From contig KN805386.1 in the NCBI GenBank assembly GCA_000818945.1, positions 416,056-480,055 of the forward strand: a stretch of 64,000 nt of DNA, written 5' to 3'. This document shows, in pieces, positions 61,466-64,000 of this stretch. The notes under the pieces are model-generated. The model was not told the origin of the DNA. It did not search any database and saw only the letters and a list, made by a program, of their open reading frames with translations. The translations under genes and the position numbers were made by a program. Each line of letters begins with the position of its first letter. The first letter of the stretch is position 1. The stretch is from Schizochytrium sp. CCTCC M209059 (Eukaryota; Sar; Bigyra; Thraustochytrida; Thraustochytriidae).

Positions 61466-61495
61466 CAAGCGCGAATAGGTGGGGCGTCGAGGCGA

Positions 61496-61525
61496 GGCTT
61501 GGCTTGGCTTGGCTTGGCTTGGCTT
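61496..61525. repeat. (GGCTT)n pentamer repeat
   Basis: Six perfect units, about 1.1 kb upstream of the myosin-like gene. Confidence 0.92.
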
Positions 61526-62625
61526 GCGCGACGACAACTCAGATGAGTCCGCTTTGACCGACCTGCCGCGCGCTACAGTTGACAGACAACGTGTTACTAG
61601 GCGGCTGCGGGCGGGATCAGACGCGAAGCACTGCAGAGCGACTGTGCTGTGTCGAAGAGGCTTGGGACAGCTTTCCCAATGTCTGTCTGCTGAGAGCCTT
61701 TTCTTATGGCATTGTCCGTCCGTCATCGTGCCATCATTGCCTCGGCCTGGTAAGTTTGCTCTTTACATGGAAATGAGAAGGATCTCGCGGAGTCTGCCTG
61801 ACTTGCACTCCCTGTCTGGATTGGCACGCAGCGCACGAGAGAACCGCAAGCGCGAAAGCTTGCGAGCTCACACAAATACCCGACAAGGAACAAGAAAAGG
61901 GCATTAGCCAGCCTTGACAATGAGCTCTGCGGAAAAAATTTCAAGTGAAAACGAATGCGGGTTCTTCGCTCGAGTCCGCGAATGGGTACCCCGTCAACTC
62001 CGCCGACCCACGTCGCTCCGTAGGGACGGAAAATGTCGACTCTGGACAAGGGCAAGAACTCACTATGGCCGTGGAGTACGTGAACAATAAACCCTAGTTG
62101 TGCACTAAAGGCCATTAGCCCCACCATCTCGGGCGGATAAAAGCACAATGGACGCTGTTGGAGCCTTGGGACTTGGCAAACCAAAGTGCGACGCGCGGAA
62201 CATCAAAGGGACCCGCGTGACGCAGGTCTCAAAAGCTTGTTATCTTGAAACGTGGTGCTTAGAACAGACACGGGATTGGATTGAAAGATTCTGGATTGAA
62301 TTGTCCAAAGGCTTCACGACGAGCAGGATTTTTTGGACCGAGCAGCTCTTGGACCTCCGGCGGCATCCTCGGGAATCCAGGCCCGGAGTCCCGTGGTGCT
62401 ACGACGCGATCGCCCCAAGTCCCGTTGAAGGCAGCCGCCCGGACTCCTCTCATCTGGCTCCACACGCTGCCAGCTGTACATCGTAAAGGAGAGAGCCCTT
62501 GGAGGCAATCCCAAATTCTCAGTGTTGAATTTGGAGGGGGGGAGGGTTGCGTGCCACCGTGGTCCAGGTGTCTTTGCGTCGCGTCTCCGCTCGCAGAACG
62601 GGTTCGCCGTGCAGATTAGGATCAA

Positions 62626-64000
62626 ATGAGGTGGGTATCGAGACCTGTTCCGAACCCCTGTGGCCATACGGACTGCGTCGCGATCGATGGCGAGCACAAC
62701 GACGTGGATGAGGTGTCCTCGGGGCCACTGATGCGCAAGAAGTACTCGCTGGAACGTCGCTGGATGTTGGGCGCTGTGCTTCGTGATCGAGACTCCATTT
62801 GCGGCTCGAGCGAGGAGCTCGTGTGGCTCAAGCTCAAGAACGGCAACGTGGTTGCCGCCCGGGTCTCGGATGTTTTGCACGCAAATCATAGCGCAGACGT
62901 AAGGTCTTGCATGGACCTTGCGACGCTAAAGCATCTCCACCTCCCTGCCGCTACGCGCGCGTTGCAAGAGGCGAGTGCTCAGGGCACGCGCGCCATTTTT
63001 GCAGGCGACACGCTGGTGTACCTTGCAAATAATGAAACGTGCGGCAGCAAGGAAGGAAAGGGGCTTTTGTCCACGCTCGAGCGAAGTGGACCCATTCTCG
63101 AATATGCTGATGCAGTGCGAATGACCATGCATACAAAGCAGGAAAATCAGATCATTCTCGTGACGGGCCCCGCTGGCACTGGAAAGACCAAGGCTGCCGA
63201 CGAACTTGCACGTGCGCTAATGACGGGAAATTCCTGCTTGCGTCGAGGAACCACTGCGGCCTGCAGGGTGATGCAAGCGTTTACATCCTCGATGGATGCG
63301 CAGGGATCGTTGCGGTCGCGAGCGCTCGTAACAGCTGAAATCAGCTATGCATCGACCGGAGGTTCTCTGTCGCGCGCGCCATGTGCGTCGCAGGTGAGTG
63401 CAGTATTTTTTGAGCCCTGGCGAGCGACAACTTGCATTCCGGAGAAGAGCCTGGCCGTCTTACGGCTGATGAGCACCAGTCTGGATGCGGATTCTTGTGC
63501 TCGCCTCGGCCTGGAGCCGTCTTCACAACGCAGCCTTGATGCGACAAGTCAAAAGGAGTCGGACTTGATGGCACATTTGATGGAGGATATGGAGACTGCA
63601 GGTCTTGACGTCGCTGACCGTCTGCATATTTTTTCAACGCTGGCTGCTGTTCTCCATTTGGGCAAGCTTTCCTTTATCCAGCGTAGCGACGGCCGCGTTG
63701 TCGTTGCGGCGCCTCGACGAGGACTTCGCGGGCGGACTCGTCCACGCTCAACCGGATCGACTTTTTTGCTGAGAAGAAGCACCAGCAGTTCTTCTTTCAA
63801 GGGGCGGGCTCCGATGCAGGAGGACAAGGGCAAAGTGAGCCCAGGCATTCCAATGAGTGGGCCATCAAAGGCTCCTCATGCTTCACTTTTGCCACTTGCG
63901 ACGACGACGACCACCACCACCACCACTAGCGCCGCCACCACCAGCGGCAGCGGCGGCGTAAACTTTGGTTCATCGGGCCCCAGCAAGGTGCACTCTGAGA
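62626..64000 (+). CDS. Divergent myosin-motor-like protein, 3' end outside the window
   Basis: At least 458 residues, open to the window end. An in-frame TAG at 62617 precedes the ATG. The order follows a myosin head: an SH3-like start (ERRWMLGAVLRDRDSICGSS, VWLKLKNGNVVAARVSDVLH), then SCMDLATLKHLHLPAATRAL in place of DLTxLxYLNE, IFAGDTLVYLANN in place of YTYxGxxLVAVNP, and ENQIILVTGPAGTGKTKAAD for the P-loop region, where myosins have GESGAGKT. Near residue 340, DRLHIFSTLAAVLHLGKLSF matches the LAAILHLGN element. The part between is shorter than usual and I see no clear switch I (NxNSSRFGK). A Ser/Arg/Thr-rich zone with poly-Thr follows. CAG|GTGAGT at 63391-63399 looks like a splice donor, though the frame reads through. 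It may be a degenerate or regulatory myosin head. Confidence 0.6.
   Translation, partial: MRWVSRPVPNPCGHTDCVAIDGEHNDVDEVSSGPLMRKKYSLERRWMLGAVLRDRDSICGSSEELVWLKLKNGNVVAARVSDVLHANHSADVRSCMDLATLKHLHLPAATRALQEASAQGTRAIFAGDTLVYLANNETCGSKEGKGLLSTLERSGPILEYADAVRMTMHTKQENQIILVTGPAGTGKTKAADELARALMTGNSCLRRGTTAACRVMQAFTSSMDAQGSLRSRALVTAEISYASTGGSLSRAPCASQVSAVFFEPWRATTCIPEKSLAVLRLMSTSLDADSCARLGLEPSSQRSLDATSQKESDLMAHLMEDMETAGLDVADRLHIFSTLAAVLHLGKLSFIQRSDGRVVVAAPRRGLRGRTRPRSTGSTFLLRRSTSSSSFKGRAPMQEDKGKVSPGIPMSGPSKAPHASLLPLATTTTTTTTTSAATTSGSGGVNFGSSGPSKVHSE

Larger units (their letters stand above)
60049..62625. other. 2.6-kb gene-poor stretch
   Basis: The longest stretch here without a supported gene. It has a G13 run at 60924-60936, a C28 run at 61435-61462, GGCTAGCTGGCCC duplications at about 61341-61378, and a perfect (GGCTT)n pentamer tract at 61496-61525. 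Frames at 60497-60862 and 62148-62486 (+) have no recognisable domain, and their composition is unlike neighbouring coding sequence. I found no tRNA or other RNA gene by eye. Confidence 0.5.

Noticed and set aside
1..64000. Bacterial or plasmid origin of the window
   Set aside because: Spliceosomal introns, TFIIE, EMC, GCP6, TELO2 and ER enzymes are eukaryotic, and no operon structure or ribosome-binding sites are present.

Overview
This window looks like nuclear DNA of an intron-poor, gene-dense protist. The best fit is a thraustochytrid (Labyrinthulomycetes, stramenopiles). That is inferred from the gene set and style, not from a database match. The genes are purely eukaryotic in type (TFIIE-alpha, EMC7, TELO2, a GCP6-like gamma-tubulin complex subunit, DPH4, sideroflexin, bestrophin, Deltex). 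Coding sequence is GC-rich and nearly all genes are single open frames; only two short introns could be inferred. A flagellate lifestyle is hinted at by a RIIa/Dpy-30-type docking protein and a centrin-like EF-hand protein. One run of 20 Ns (10168-10187) marks an assembly join.

Layout. 1-10.2 kb: DNAJC21/JJJ1 co-chaperone (-), a small unknown protein (+), a WWE-RING-Deltex E3 ligase (-), and a CAMK-like kinase with HYD in place of HRD (+). 10.2-17.3 kb: ankyrin protein (-), SAM-domain protein (+), secreted EGF-repeat protein (-), NPF/UIM/PH-like putative trafficking adaptor (+). 18.3-24.1 kb: a tandem family of three EF-hand/coiled-coil proteins resembling calcium-regulated actin-bundling protein, plus a mosaic gene fragment, in a 2,340-bp direct duplication. 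24.3-32.7 kb: sideroflexin (-), DPH4 with an intron (+), TELO2 (-), an oxidoreductase-selenophosphate synthetase fusion (+). 32.8-41.2 kb: RIIa-like small protein (-), Mpo1-like dioxygenase (+), bestrophin channel (-), and a Cho2-type phospholipid methyltransferase fused to a PmtA-like methyltransferase (-). 42.5-53.8 kb: GCP6-like protein with ten 32-residue repeats (+), puromycin-sensitive-type aminopeptidase (-), TFIIE-alpha (+), centrin-like EF-hand protein (-). 54.5-64 kb: MFS transporter (+), a small relic of the TFIIE-alpha 3' end (-), EMC7 (+), GUF1/EF4 (-), a gene-poor 2.6 kb stretch, and a divergent myosin-motor-like gene that runs off the end (+).

The genes do not form one pathway. 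They are mostly housekeeping, membrane and cytoskeletal functions. Two large-scale patterns stand out. Neighbouring genes alternate strand almost without exception, so gene ends are tail-to-tail and starts head-to-head. The head-to-head spacers carry short tandem repeats with a 5-bp period and copies of an AGGCCTA-type palindrome.

The most interesting individual objects are the Cho2-PmtA fusion, the mosaic actin-bundler array, the repeat array inside the GCP6-like protein, the HYD kinase, the TFIIE-alpha 3' relic and the truncated myosin-like gene with a changed P-loop. Start codons were chosen as ATG throughout. Where the longest open frame began at GTG or TTG, the first good in-frame ATG was used.
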